This document shows, one piece after another, positions 1 to 11,166 of a DNA stretch of 50,711 nt. Numbering within the stretch: the stretch's first letter is position 1; the number at the start of each line of letters is the position of its first letter. The position numbers and the translations under genes were made by a program. The notes under the pieces were generated by a model. The model was given only the letters and a program-made list of their open reading frames with translations, made no database searches and was not told the DNA's origin. Source of the stretch: Bremia lactucae (lineage: Eukaryota > Oomycota > Peronosporomycetes > Peronosporales > Peronosporaceae); assembly GCF_004359215.1 (NCBI RefSeq), contig NC_090613.1:509008-559718 (forward strand), in the 5' to 3' direction.

Positions 1-907
1 AACAGACCACGTCTGCATTGCCCAACTCCATAGGAGTGGCATCTGTCTTCTCGGCCGACGGCTTATACCAAGCTGTCGCCGAGGCACTGTTGTAGGATTG
101 CTCCTCAACTAAAGCAATTTGGATTGCCTCTTCCATCGTCGACGGCACCTTTCCGAGAAGAGCCTGTCACAATGGGCCATGCCGTAGTCCGTTCATAAAC
201 GTGGGCACCTTAATGTGCTCCGGAATCGGACCTACGGTAATGGACGCCGACAGCGAGCGCATCTCTTCCACATACTATTGCAGAGATCGCTTCGCCTGTC
301 GCGCTCCAAAGAAGCGCGACCGAAGCAACACTTCGTTGTTCGGCGGCTGGTACATGGCGCGAATCTTTTCCTTAAAGATCGCCCATGAAGGGAACGCTTT
401 TCTGTCCGCCATAAGCGCCGAGTAAGCCCACTCTGAGGCCTTACCGCGCAGATGCGACATAGCGTACGACACCATCCGGCTGTCGTCCTCGATGAGCTGG
501 GCGACACCACATTGCTCCACGGCTAAAAGCCAGTGAACAATCGTGTGCGCCGCAGTTCCATCGAACTTGGGCGGGTCCATCCGAATGGACCTCGGCTAAT
601 GCGGCCCAGCAGAGAGCATCTCAACAGTCCTGTTGAGAGCCTCGCTCCGAGCCTGCTCATGCCTCAGCTCATCCTGAGTCTGAGTGACGGACTCCGCCGC
701 AGCATGGCTCTGTGCCTCGGACGCGGCCCTCCGCTGTCCGAGCACGAATGCCTCAAACTGCTCCAACTGAGCAACATGTTGCTCAGGAGGACTACCCAGG
801 AGCCTGGCCAGGGCTTGTTCACCAAGTCCCTGCGCCATAAGCCCTGCCACCTCCCGATGATGTTCGGAGAGGTGGGGAAAATGAGCCCAATCAATATTGA
901 GGCTCAT
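1..907 (-). pseudogene. Ty3/gypsy Gag remnant, minus strand, cut by window edge
   Basis: Reading the minus strand from the ATG at 907, one frame runs to the window edge and is broken by in-frame stops near 596, near 275 and near 170. The translated text has the look of a retrotransposon Gag: an N-terminal Ala/Glu/Gln-rich helical part, then a capsid-like segment with a WAYSAL motif followed by FKEKIRAMYQPP, and a downstream EEAIQIALVEEQS segment. At least one stop fits a CAG to TAG change (Gln), so it looks like a decayed copy rather than a host gene. It differs in sequence from the plus-strand Gag at 49545. The zinc-knuckle and Pol parts would lie outside the window. No function is expected. 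Confidence 0.75.
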
Positions 908-1635
908 CCTCACGTACACACGCAGAGATGCGGGTCGTGGGAAGGATTTCAAGTGCTACCAAGTGTAGGCGGGCACGTCGTAATGCGGCCACGCCCTACT
1001 TAGACACACCCTAGCACAGCGAGGAAGCGGTTTAACCTGCTTCTCTTGCGTGCAGTGAGGTAGTTTTGGTGGGCGCGCAAGCGACCTCACCCAACACACT
1101 AAGAACTCTGGTTAAGTGTCGTCACGGGAGCGGTTATCCGTCTCCTCGTGCGCACTTACCAAGTAGGAAGTAGTTTTCAGACTGATTTATATGTAATAGA
1201 ATTAAATACAAATACCTATTACTACCAATTAAAATGATATCTCTATAGATAACATTTAATATGTATTGCGAGCGTATCTTTCTAGATTTCTCGCGTAACG
1301 GATGACGCTAGCCGTCATCCCTCCTAATGTGAATGCACTTATGTGCATCACATCCACAAGGGTTGGTCACAAATGTGCACCACACCCGAGTGTTGGGCCT
1401 AATTACTATTATTTAGTATTTGACCATCCCCTTAAGTGCACCAAATGTACTTAACGGGGACTGTGAAACATTAGGGCAACTTCAGCCCGTTTTACAACGC
1501 GTATATTACACAGCACACAAGACAAAACCATAAGAAAATGAAATTGTCGAGAAAAACGTTAAAAATTTCCGCTTCCTTAGAACTACGTAAACACGGAGCT
1601 GATGAACCCTTTAATGGTCAACGCTGTGTCAATTG
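908..1635. other. Leader/LTR-like sequence and AT-rich spacer
   Basis: No ORF here is convincing. For the minus-strand element this would be the untranslated leader and LTR. The sequence from about 1140 to 1352 is AT-rich and, on the minus strand, begins with TGTGATGCACATAAG, as an LTR might; I could not fix the other LTR end. Positions 1353-1635 are spacer before the 3' end of the GH131-like gene. Confidence 0.4.
1296..1352 (-). repeat. LTR-end-like repeat, copy 1
   Basis: About 57 bp closely matches 23217-23273 in the same orientation, with roughly nine differences. It contains the imperfect palindrome GATGACGCTAGCCGTCATC. On the minus strand it starts with TGTGATG, fitting an LTR 5' end. 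It lies upstream of the minus-strand Gag, as a 5' LTR should. Confidence 0.55.
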
Positions 1636-2466
1636 CTAGGTGGATTTAAACCCCACGACGACTCCAGCAGCAGCGGTTGTAACGTGATCCTTGGCAGAAA
1701 TGCCGTTGAAGCATATAACGTCCTGCCCTTCGTTCATCTTTGGAGCCGCGTTTTCGTAATTACTAAGAGTCAAAATACCAAAGTGTATATCTTCAGACTC
1801 GGCAAATTTGGTCACGACACTATGCGTGGTCATCAGTTTGAGTTCGTTGTCTCCCACGCTGGTGTACAACTCCACCACTGAGCCATCCCCTTTAGGGTCC
1901 TTGGAAATGGCAACGCCAAAGTTGTACCACGTTTTGGTTTTGAAATCCGTCTGCCACTTTGGTACCCACTCGTGATTGTTATAATAGATCACCTGGGGGG
2001 GCTCCACACTCGCGTCCACACCAATCTGGAATATTAGGGACTCGGCTTGGAACATTTGCCATTGGCGTGGATTCAGGAACTCGTCTTCTTTCATAAAGCT
2101 TGCGCGAATAAAGGTCTTGCCCTTGGGGTTCGTTTTGATGAACTGCGACAGCTCGGAGCGACGAAAATTGGTCTGGTTTTTAAAAATTGAGGTATCGTCC
2201 ACTGCAATATAAGCGACACCCGTGTCGTTATTATAGGCGGGTACTCGAGCTTTCTGATCAATCTTCACGTACTTTTCGACCTTGGCATTTTCTTTTTTGT
2301 TGCGCATGTTGAAGGTGAACGTGTGGTACTTGTCCGCAATGTTCGCAACGGTTAGATCGTTAAAGCTACCGTCATAAGGGAGTGGTTTTGGTTCAGGAAA
2401 GATAGGGGCGGCAAGGGAGGCTGACACGAGCGCTGCGGCACCAGCAATTACAGCAAAGAGGACCAT
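1636..2466 (-). CDS. Secreted glycoside hydrolase family 131-like protein
   Basis: The start is the ATG at 2466, giving 276 residues; the upstream in-frame codon is only a TTG. The N-terminus is a clear signal peptide (MVLFAVIAGAAALVSASLA), so the protein should be secreted. The body resembles the GH131 catalytic domain: a YDGSFNDL start, an FRRSEL motif at about residues 101-106, a QMFQAES segment, a WYNFGVAIS strand and a HFGIL strand near the end, all in family order and at family-like length (about 250 residues). GH131 enzymes cleave beta-1,3-, 1,6- and 1,4-glucans and are known from fungi and oomycetes, so action on plant or self cell-wall glucan is likely. Assignment is by remembered motif pattern only. 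A fast-evolving secreted beta-jelly-roll of another family is the alternative. Confidence 0.7.
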   Translation of the reverse strand: MVLFAVIAGAAALVSASLAAPIFPEPKPLPYDGSFNDLTVANIADKYHTFTFNMRNKKENAKVEKYVKIDQKARVPAYNNDTGVAYIAVDDTSIFKNQTNFRRSELSQFIKTNPKGKTFIRASFMKEDEFLNPRQWQMFQAESLIFQIGVDASVEPPQVIYYNNHEWVPKWQTDFKTKTWYNFGVAISKDPKGDGSVVELYTSVGDNELKLMTTHSVVTKFAESEDIHFGILTLSNYENAAPKMNEGQDVICFNGISAKDHVTTAAAGVVVGFKST

Positions 2467-4767
2467 GATGATTTCGAGATGCGCTGTAGCGAGAAGATTA
2501 GACAATTACGTTGCTTAAATCTGAAAGAAATGAAAAAGCTCTTCTTACAGCATATCAATAAACCACTACAATTTTACTCAGGAAATGACGATTCAACGCG
2601 ACGGTACGTTACGAGTCGATGCTGCGTTATAAGGCACATCTTCACAATCCTATTCCAGGATCTTCTCGACCTTTTACATTGTTTCGAAGGAGACAAATCA
2701 ATTTAAAGTTAGCAATTGATGTCGCAGCGGCAAATTTCTGGTTTTGAGTTGCTCTGGGTTCGTCACGGATGCCGGTTTGAAAGGTCTCCATTATTCATAT
2801 TGCAAACCTAAAAATCGTCCTTGAGGCACTGAAAACGAGAGGTTGAAACGCCACAATTCGCATGAGAACACATCTTTTACATTCCCTCAAGCCGGTGGAT
2901 TACGAGGGCAGGCATTGCTACAGTATATATTTTTTCTTGTTTGCTTTCTTTTGCTGGCTCTAATTTTATAATGTAAGTGGATGACATGTGCGCTTTCTTT
3001 GCGTACAATCGATCAATCTTTATTTCAGCTTTTTGATTGCGGAGATATTCTGCACAATATCTGCGCAATCAAAAAGCTGAAATAGATATAATATTTGACG
3101 TACTTATTTCGACAAATGTATCCTTAGTGCGCACGAAGAAATGACTCGACGATGGTGGTAATCACTCGCGTCTCAAGCATTTTCCGCCACAAAGATGTTG
3201 TTTTTATTATTACCAACTGCCTTCGTCTTTTAAAGGAGTTGATACAGTGACTTTTTCGAGTGCTGACTCATTTGTTTGTTCACCGCGAAGGAATTATTCT
3301 GCTGTTTTCTAATGAACGGGGATGGGGGTATAAGTGCTTGTCACCGAACAAAGACGTGAGCCGTAAGAAAAAGTAAAGAAGTTTTGATTTCCTTAAAAAA
3401 GGGCCTTAGAGAATCGAAAGTTATAATAAAGAATGCAAGATTAAGGGATCTTTTGCAACCCCTAAACGATAGGAGGGATAGATTGTCTCATCTACGATAA
3501 ACGACTGAACAATGAGACGCAGCAATACGCCGCTGTCTGGTATTGTAGGTAGCGCAATTATTCTTCTGTTAGAGCGTGAGATCTGGCATTAAGACCATAC
3601 GAACTGCAGATTTTGAGAGCGATTTTGAAATAAAGCCAGCTAATTTGAATGCCCTTATTTGGGATTACTTTTACTAACATGGCTACGAAAGAGTAGTCGA
3701 AATTTGTGTTACTTAAACAATTTTGGTTAGTTATGAAGCACACGTTGTGTTAGACGCTTCCCGTATTAATGTGTAATCTGTTACAAAATTACCTTTCGAT
3801 AAAATATAGGCTTTGTGTTGCACGTTAGATTTTGCGGTATTTTTTTTGCTACTAACGTCACAAAGATTGTATCGTTAAGCGACCACACCATCGTTTCGAC
3901 GACCGCCGAACGATGCTCGATCAGTCCACACATGAATCCGAGAGTTGCCGTCGATCACTAAATTTGGTCAATTACTTAAGTAATGTAATTGGGCGTACCA
4001 CTTGGGTGTGCTTCACATTGTGACCCCACTATAGATCAAAGCCCAATTTTTGCTTTATACGTTTGAATTTGCTTATTTTTTGTCCTCCTTCGTACAGAGC
4101 GACTTCAGTTGGTTATTTGGTTTCGCGCTTTTGAAATGTGATATTGAGCTGTTATAAAATGCTCTTCCTTCTGCGTGCGAAACCGCGCAGATTGTCAAAT
4201 CCTTAGCAGATCGATAGCCCATAAAAGAGGTGGCGATGCTTTTGTCTTACAAAGAGGTCGCAACATTAAGCCAATACGTAGAAGTCGTATGCGGCACACT
4301 TTGAATGTATCCTTGTAATTAAGAGTGAAATTCAACGACACAGCTCCTCGGAGGTCGCATTATTCAGTTCTCGGTGGGTGAATTTTACACCATGTAAACT
4401 TGGCTAAGAACAACTGTAATTTCTAGTAAGGAATGAAGTCGGATAAATTTTACACCTCATAAGTGCAAATTACTTTCGTTCCTTACAAACAGCAAGTCAA
4501 CTAAACTCTCCGACTCTATTTTGCGACTCGTCGATACTTACCTCAAGTATAAGCGTCTGAACTTTGTCATCAAAACAATGCGCTTATTCCATGTGCCGTG
4601 CATAAACCACAACACCCTTCCCGAGGTGCCCATAGTTTCAGCGTCGATAGCTTAAAGCGATAGCGTTGTATGGTCGTAATGACCCTGCTCTTTACATGAC
4701 AAGACCGCTGACAGTTGGTCTCACTCTATAAAGTTCGTGCCGACAATTGAGCACTAGCCTCTTCCGC
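2467..4767. other. Intergenic, AT-rich
   Basis: This 2.3 kb separates the divergent GH131-like and transporter genes. I see no ORF with coding character, no tRNA-like box B and no recognisable transposon. It holds a strong inverted repeat at 3021-3085, listed separately. Promoters of both flanking genes should lie at its two ends. Confidence 0.5.
3021..3085. repeat. Near-perfect 29-bp inverted repeat (hairpin)
   Basis: Arms at 3021-3049 and 3057-3085 are reverse complements except for one mismatch, with a 7-nt loop between them. It is far longer than expected by chance in 2.3 kb of spacer. It could be a small-RNA precursor, a MITE relic or a cruciform-forming site; the sequence alone does not decide. 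Confidence 0.85.
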
Positions 4768-6525
4768 ATGGGCGTTGTGTCCACCCCTAAGGAGGGTAGT
4801 CGATTCTACAGCGTTACTTCTGTTCACACTAATTCCGTGCGAGACGTAAACTGCAGCAGCACAGACCGTGGCATCTCGAGCTTGACTGTTTCTCAAAGAC
4901 CTGATGGCCGTAACAGTATGGATAGTTTTGAGCTATCGGCTATTCTTGGCACCCATCGGTTTGTAGCGGGAACTAAATTTTTTGATTATCAGCATTTTGG
5001 AGCGCTGCGAAAGGGAGGAAGTGTGAATCTCTTTTCCTCCACATACTATGGGTTGCTATGTGCCACGGCTCAGAGCAGTCTCGTTTATGCGTTACTTCGA
5101 TATTGTATGCGTCCAACATTAATGCACTCGCTGTTGCTGCAACGCTCGGAAAGTTCCGTTGTTATGGAGTGTTTATTAAGTATTCCGACGACACTTAGTT
5201 TTTTTCTTGGTCTCGTGTCGGACGTTGTGCCGATAGGTGGATACAGGAGAAAGTCGTACATGATTCTTGGGACGCTATTGAGCTTTTTCATGTGCACGGG
5301 TCTGATGATTCTCTCCACAACGGTGGACGTGGAGGACACGATTGAAGATGTGTATAGCAATTATATTATATATTATATGGTCCTTATTGTGGGTGGTACT
5401 TTTGGTACGATGCTTAGTAAGATCGCCACTGACGCTCGTATCATCGAGTTGTCTCAACGGGAGCCTCTCGTAAAACGTGGGACGCTACAGATCAATTATT
5501 TACTCTTTCGAACGGGTACCGAGTGGATTGGATTGTGGATCACAGCTCTTCTCGTCCAATTTGACGATCTTTTTCATAATTATAATCTACGAATCGACCC
5601 TTTTTGGGTCTATGCGATGCTAGCGCTGCTAAGTCTACTGCCTGTACCATTTATAATGCGCAGTTGCTCCGAGCGGACTGTTCGAGCTGAAGCCTTTGAA
5701 GCTGGCACGGACGAGAATACGACTGCAACGGCTTCGAATCGGGCAAGGGCTCAGATACGCGCGTTTTTTCGAATGTGCCAACAGCGCGCCATGTGGCAAC
5801 TTGTGCTGTTTCAGTGCCTCCTATTGGCAACAACGCGTTTCTATTTCGGTTCAGCTAATGACGTCTTTCTAAGTTTGGCGAAATTGAATCCAAACATGAC
5901 CCTCGTAACGAATGCGCTTAAGTACGTGAGTACCATGGCTTCGATGATTTTATGGAAAATCTTTTGGGCCAATACCTCCTGGCGACAGAGTGTTTGTTTA
6001 GGCATCGCCGTCATGGTTACCTTAGAAACGTTTCGTGCGTTTCTAATGATTTATGTCTCGGCAACCCGTACCCAAGTGTTCTACGATGTCATTGGCTGCC
6101 TCTTGGGATTCTCGGATGGAATTATTACTATATTCTCTCTAATTCCAGCGACGGAGATTGCTGAAAATGGTTCAGAGGGTGCAACCCAAGGGATGTTGCT
6201 ATCTTTTCGAAGCACTATCGCAGTTGCCATGCGCACGCTGAGCAGTGACTGGATGGCTGACGTAGCACCAGTTACGCTTGACGACGGTACGGATCATCTC
6301 CTGTCGCTTCTCCTCATCGCGTACTCGGTGCATGCACTGGCCTTGTTTTCAGTGCTCCTTCTTCCGCGACAGAAACTCGACGCTCAGCAACTGCGCGTGT
6401 ACGGTGGATACAGCAAAATCGCGTGCATTGCTATTTGGATCATCTTCTTTGTATTCTTTGCCTATGCAATGTTTATCAACCTTAAGGCCGTCGTTGACAT
6501 GACCGAGCGAGTGCTTGTGCTCTAG
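4768..6525 (+). CDS. Folate-biopterin (BT1/FBT) family membrane transporter
   Basis: The ATG at 4768 starts a 585-residue single-exon protein; the in-frame TTG seven codons upstream is not used in eukaryotes. After a roughly 90-residue hydrophilic N-terminus there are about a dozen hydrophobic segments. The second loop carries GLVSDVVPIGGYRRKSYM, the FBT-family version of the major-facilitator loop 2-3 signature (SD.xPI.GYRR). Length and spacing fit the BT1 family, which moves folates, pterins or S-adenosylmethionine in kinetoplastids, plants and oomycetes; the family is expanded in Phytophthora. The substrate cannot be read from sequence. It stands alone, with spacer on both sides. Confidence 0.85.
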   Translation: MGVVSTPKEGSRFYSVTSVHTNSVRDVNCSSTDRGISSLTVSQRPDGRNSMDSFELSAILGTHRFVAGTKFFDYQHFGALRKGGSVNLFSSTYYGLLCATAQSSLVYALLRYCMRPTLMHSLLLQRSESSVVMECLLSIPTTLSFFLGLVSDVVPIGGYRRKSYMILGTLLSFFMCTGLMILSTTVDVEDTIEDVYSNYIIYYMVLIVGGTFGTMLSKIATDARIIELSQREPLVKRGTLQINYLLFRTGTEWIGLWITALLVQFDDLFHNYNLRIDPFWVYAMLALLSLLPVPFIMRSCSERTVRAEAFEAGTDENTTATASNRARAQIRAFFRMCQQRAMWQLVLFQCLLLATTRFYFGSANDVFLSLAKLNPNMTLVTNALKYVSTMASMILWKIFWANTSWRQSVCLGIAVMVTLETFRAFLMIYVSATRTQVFYDVIGCLLGFSDGIITIFSLIPATEIAENGSEGATQGMLLSFRSTIAVAMRTLSSDWMADVAPVTLDDGTDHLLSLLLIAYSVHALALFSVLLLPRQKLDAQQLRVYGGYSKIACIAIWIIFFVFFAYAMFINLKAVVDMTERVLVL

Positions 6526-7046
6526 CGAACCTCCATCTATTCTATTTATGATGCGTATATTATCTATTAAAGCTCTATTTAATTAAAATCACAGTGAGCA
6601 TGGATGAGGTGCTTCATTTCAAAGTTCATTGAATGTATTACACGATTTCTCAGATCTTGATATTCGAGCTCGATATATTTCATGTCAATTATTTTTCTCA
6701 CGACATATGGTGCGCTCTCAAATATTACAATCCTAAGAAGCCAACTTTTACGAGGAGAAATCCGTCACCCACCCACCCGTCTTTTAGTTCGCAGACACAC
6801 TAAATTGGCTGCAATGCGCTTTAAAGTACACGTTTTGCCTCCTAACCTTCCGTCTCGATGTCCTAATTCTTGGCACTAATCTCATTTCGCTCCTTAAAAA
6901 GAGCACACCGAGTCGTCTGGCAATCCTGTGATTTGAATGGGACCTCTTTCTGCGGTTCGGGCAGCTCCCAAGGGCTCCGCTGAAGTTCTGTGGCAAGTAG
7001 AACACGCTCTTGTGCAATTCGAATAAATTCCCGTGAGCTACAGCGA
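6526..7046. other. Intergenic
   Basis: This 521 bp lies between two genes on the same strand and is AT-rich in the first half. No credible ORF. It must hold the transporter 3' end and the promoter of the cysteine-rich protein gene. Confidence 0.5.
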
Positions 7047-9452
7047 ATGCAACCATCAATTCTGCTGAGCCTTGCGGCTTTAAGCGCACAGCTTACCAAC
7101 GCGCTTGACGTGAGTGTATGTGGTGACGCCACCTACGCGTTACAACCCGTTCGAGGAGCCGTGTGTTCAGGAAACGGCCCAGTTCCGGAAGGCACAGCGT
7201 GTCCGCTACGCGGTGACGTAGCTGTCGCGGACTGTCACTTTGATCTGTCGTCCTATCAAAGCGGACGCTGTAAAGCCTATGAAGACGCCGAGTGCCGCGT
7301 CGTCACGGCATCGACATGGGGCTGTGTATTGCCCTCTATTGGATGTAACGACACAGCCACAGTGCCTTACGAGACCGACACGAATTGTCCGACGTGGTCT
7401 TGGAATGAAGCGACCACACTGGCCAACAGCATGGATCTGAGCGTGGCATTGAGTTCCCAACTCGAGTATAACGCGAGCTGGTTTGTTCAAACCACACCGT
7501 TGGCTGAACTGAATCACTGTGGCGAACCGCCTCCAGTAACACCAACATTAACAAAAGAGTTGCCATCTCTAGCACCAGAGAAGAAGACAAACGTACCGCC
7601 CTGGGAACCAATAACAAAAGCCATGCCAAGCACCGATTCATTCCAATCTGCTGCTCCTGTTTCGGCCTACGTGCCGACAATACCGGACGCTTTGGCGACG
7701 ACACTAGAGCCATTGGAATCAAAGTCGGCGACATTGGCCCCCATGCCTTCCACGACGCCCATGGAGGAGACAATGGCCTCCAGTGCACGCCCCAACACGT
7801 GGTTAATCCAGCCATTACCAACGCAAACTCTCGTGACGAGTGCCTTATTAACGCCCGAATCCGCTTCAATGACGACTCCGCTGCTCTCACCTTCAATCCC
7901 GCCCATACAGACGCCAACAGGAGCTTCACTTCCATACACGATGGCCCCAACACCCGTTCCAGTGGTTGTAGATACCCAAGCACCCACCACGATAGCACCA
8001 CCGACTATGACACCGACGCTTTCAAAAGCACCGACCCCAGTGGTGTTGCCAACGAATTCCTCTCCTTCATTAATAATGCCAATTGATCCGGTAACAAGTT
8101 CGACAGCACCGGAGCCGACGGAATCGACCCCTTCGGAGAAGTCACAGCCGCCAATGGCATCAAAACCGACGCAATTAACTCCAGAATTGACGTTTCCAGA
8201 GCGAACAGAAGCACCGACTTTCGTGCCACCGACTGAATACGCTCCAGTACCTGAATGGACTGTGATGCCTACGCAAATCAACTCGACAACACCAGAATTT
8301 ACGCAAGAATCAAAGTCTCCGACAACGTTAAAGCCGACAGAACAATCGATGCCACCAACGCCGATCAAACCACAGAAGACGGAGATGCCATTCATAGAAG
8401 AGTCTTATCCGATGCCATTACCGACGTCAAAGCCAACAAAAGTGCCGACGACACCAGAATTTACGACACCAGAATCGACACAAGAACCAGAATCGACACA
8501 AGAACCAAAGTCTACGCCACCGATGGAAAAGTTGCCGATTCCTGAACAAGTACCGATTTCGACGACTCCAGAATTTACGGAAGAGCCGACTTTGGAGCCA
8601 CCGTTCGAGTATTACCCGACATTTCCACCAACGACAACAGCGCCGATAGAACCACAGAAGACGGAGATGCCATTCATGAAAGTGCCTACAGAGTCATACC
8701 CGACGCCAATGCCGACGTCAAAGCCAACAGAGACGCCGTCTACAGAATTGCCAACTGAGTCTCCGTCGACGCTAATTCCGACCACGACGACTCCGACCTT
8801 GACGCCAGAATCCACGATACCAGAAGTTAACAACGAGCCAAAGTCTGTGCCACCAACCACGTTAAAGCCGACATTGGCTTCAACGCCACCTGCGCCAATA
8901 GAGCCACAATCAACAGAGATGCCATTCACCGAATCGCCGACGGAGTCGCAATTGACGCCAATTCCGACAATGTCGACTTTGATGCCAGAATTCACGATAC
9001 CAGAAGTTAACAAAGAGCCAAAATCTGTGCCACCGACCACGTTAGAGCCGACAGTGGCACCAATGCCACCAGCGCCAATACAGCCACAATTAACGGAGAT
9101 GCCATTTACGGAATCGCCGACGGAGTTTCCATCGACGCCAATACCAACGAAAGAATCGACCGAGATGCCTTTCACAGAATTGCCTCCTGAGTCTTATCCG
9201 ACGCCGGTATCGACGCCAAAATCCAAACTCTTTTTGCCAATGCCTACGCACTCTCCGATGGATTCTGAGCCGACGGAGCCACCGGCAGTAGCAACGCCAT
9301 TTCCAACATTATCGGAGCCAGTGGAAGAGTTGACGACCCCAATGCCGACCGAATGCTCGCCACCATCGGCGATGCAAGAGCCAACGCAGACACGTTTTAC
9401 TTCGACTTTGGACGCTTCAAACAATAGTGAAAACTACGAGCAATTTGAGTAG
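7047..9452 (+). CDS. Secreted cysteine-rich protein with long Thr/Pro-rich mucin-like tail (paralogue 1)
   Basis: The ATG at 7047 gives 801 residues and a signal peptide ([19 protein letters not shown]). The GTG 19 codons upstream is not a eukaryotic start. A domain of about 140 residues follows with [33 protein letters not shown] and YNASWF in order and many cysteines. From about residue 160 to the end the protein is almost all Thr, Pro, Ser and Glu, with loose repeats built on PTESP, TEMPF and TIPEV units. It lacks the C-terminal membrane segment of its two paralogues at 39314 and 46285, so it is probably released or wall-bound. Dense O-glycosylation is likely. I know no named family. The composition keeps other frames open over the tail, but the domain frame is the real one. 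Confidence 0.85.
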   Translation: MQPSILLSLAALSAQLTNALDVSVCGDATYALQPVRGAVCSGNGPVPEGTACPLRGDVAVADCHFDLSSYQSGRCKAYEDAECRVVTASTWGCVLPSIGCNDTATVPYETDTNCPTWSWNEATTLANSMDLSVALSSQLEYNASWFVQTTPLAELNHCGEPPPVTPTLTKELPSLAPEKKTNVPPWEPITKAMPSTDSFQSAAPVSAYVPTIPDALATTLEPLESKSATLAPMPSTTPMEETMASSARPNTWLIQPLPTQTLVTSALLTPESASMTTPLLSPSIPPIQTPTGASLPYTMAPTPVPVVVDTQAPTTIAPPTMTPTLSKAPTPVVLPTNSSPSLIMPIDPVTSSTAPEPTESTPSEKSQPPMASKPTQLTPELTFPERTEAPTFVPPTEYAPVPEWTVMPTQINSTTPEFTQESKSPTTLKPTEQSMPPTPIKPQKTEMPFIEESYPMPLPTSKPTKVPTTPEFTTPESTQEPESTQEPKSTPPMEKLPIPEQVPISTTPEFTEEPTLEPPFEYYPTFPPTTTAPIEPQKTEMPFMKVPTESYPTPMPTSKPTETPSTELPTESPSTLIPTTTTPTLTPESTIPEVNNEPKSVPPTTLKPTLASTPPAPIEPQSTEMPFTESPTESQLTPIPTMSTLMPEFTIPEVNKEPKSVPPTTLEPTVAPMPPAPIQPQLTEMPFTESPTEFPSTPIPTKESTEMPFTELPPESYPTPVSTPKSKLFLPMPTHSPMDSEPTEPPAVATPFPTLSEPVEELTTPMPTECSPPSAMQEPTQTRFTSTLDASNNSENYEQFE

Positions 9453-10200
9453 AATTTAAGGAAATCACGTGAATATGGAATTGGCGGAATCTGCTTCAAA
9501 TTAAGGCTTTTGATCACTTTTCCTGAAGTAGCAATTTAAATTGCACCTATGCATTTCTGTGAATATTTATACGATTAATTGCCGATTCGCTCAGCTCAAA
9601 GCTAAGTTCGCCAGGAAAACAAGTTTCACAGATAAATAGTTATCGAATAGGATACCAAATGATGCGATATATTTTAAGGAATTTTTTTGTTGACTTTTTC
9701 CGCACAGAGAAGTCAGAAAAACTTTGTCTAATAATCTGCTAAAATATCTTTCGTGTAATAATCTGATGAAATGTGTCAAACTAACAGGCTCAAGTGTGTA
9801 AGTCAATTGTGCATAACAAATCTTACAAAAATCAGGGACACTGTTGATTATTTTATAAGCTACATTGATTCGCTTAGATATTTTATTTTATCAACGTTAT
9901 TGAATGGTAGGGAAGAGCTGTTCCACTAAAATCTAAGATGTGCTTTCCACCGCATCATAAGAATGAGCGATAAAAATTGAAATTTATTTTGTGAGTTCGC
10001 TCTACCTTTTATTAATTAAAATTATTAGTTTAGCTTGCAAAAAGCTCCTAAAATTACCATTTACGTTTTTTGATAAATGTAATGGGGCATAAATCGGTTG
10101 GAAAACCGTCGTTGTGGTATATTTACTTTCTGGGTAAAATACCCTTTTATCTAATTTTAAAATAGTTACTTACTTCAATCCCATTTATTATGGTAACAAG
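9453..10200. other. Intergenic, AT-rich
   Basis: Very AT-rich spacer after the mucin-like gene. No coding or RNA gene recognised. Confidence 0.5.
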
Positions 10201-11060
10201 TGTGGTCGCCGCCAGATATAAATCTGGCGGTCAAAATTTATTTTTAATCAGCTAGGGTAAGGTTTTTAGATTTAAATAATTAAATAAAGTGCAGTTCTCC
10301 TTTTGATCTTAAAGCGTTAAGTGCCTTCCTAAGGCTTGCGCATTGATCTGTAAGAGATAGAAGCCTTCCTAAGGTATATCCTCTTGGGCACTAAGTGCCA
10401 CTTGGTTCTACGAACCCCAGAATCCCTTGAACTAGGATTCCTTAAGCTTTAAAAGCTTGTACAATTCCCTAAGTTGTTAAACCCATTAGTTCAATAGAAC
10501 TAAGTGACTCGCTGAGTCTGAAAGTCTACCTCTGACTTTAGGAGCGAGGTAGCTCCGCTACAATAAATCTGCCAATTCGGTTTTCTCGGGCGGATCAATG
10601 CAGCATTCATTAGTCGAACCACTGCAATAACTTTAGCCAAACCCTTTGTACCTCCAAGCTTCTCGAATACATAATGCGTTTTCGAAAATATCTCCGAAAT
10701 TCCTGTCGTGGCCGAGCTGCTATCACTCACAGTGGGATATGCTGCTGGGTGTTCGACCCCTCCTTTGACTGGGTCACACAGCAACTCACAGATATAGTTC
10801 TCAACTTTTATATATTCAGGTCTTTTAGCAGTCTAACTACGAAAATAAATCAGGCCACTAAATGCTACTAACCTAGTACTACTCAATATCAATACTTCGT
10901 ACTTGAGGTGCCACACGTATCAATCGTACCTATCTGAGTCATAACGATAACCCAGCTATATTTTCTGATGTACTAATTACATTTCGACTATGCGACATAG
11001 TCAAAATATCCTTAGTGTGTCAGTACACCAGTCACATGTGACCCCGTTACACCCACCTAT
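10201..11060. repeat. Hairpin-dense repeat-like stretch of unknown origin
   Basis: The stretch is a chain of short inverted repeats. Examples are 10209-10230 (arms 9, loop 4), 10387-10399 (arms 5, loop 3), 10404-10416 (arms 5, loop 3), 10420-10440 (arms 6), 10486-10503 (arms 7, loop 4), 10506-10518 (arms 5, loop 3), 10541-10556 (arms 5) and 10986-11002 (arms 7, loop 3). The word GCCTTCCTAAGG occurs at 10323 and 10363. There is no convincing protein. It may be an LTR or untranslated part of a retroelement; I could not match it to the other LTRs here. Confidence 0.55.
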
Positions 11061-11166
11061 ACTCAAATAAGAAACCCTGTTTACTGTGAGGGGAACCCGA
11101 AGGGAACTGTCGCAACGAGTCCGCCACGCAGGCACCCACACACGCAAAACCACCGCAGCGACCACA

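Noticed and set aside
1..907. Stops in Gag as a sign of repeat-induced point mutation
   Set aside because: Only a few of the changes fit C to T, other change types are common, and such a process is not established in oomycetes.
7667..9175. Long open frames on the minus strand (Gly/Val/Ser-rich) opposite the mucin-like gene
   Set aside because: They are the mirror of Thr/Pro/Glu repeat codons. No signal peptide or domain, and the sense frame continues a conserved domain shared with two paralogues.
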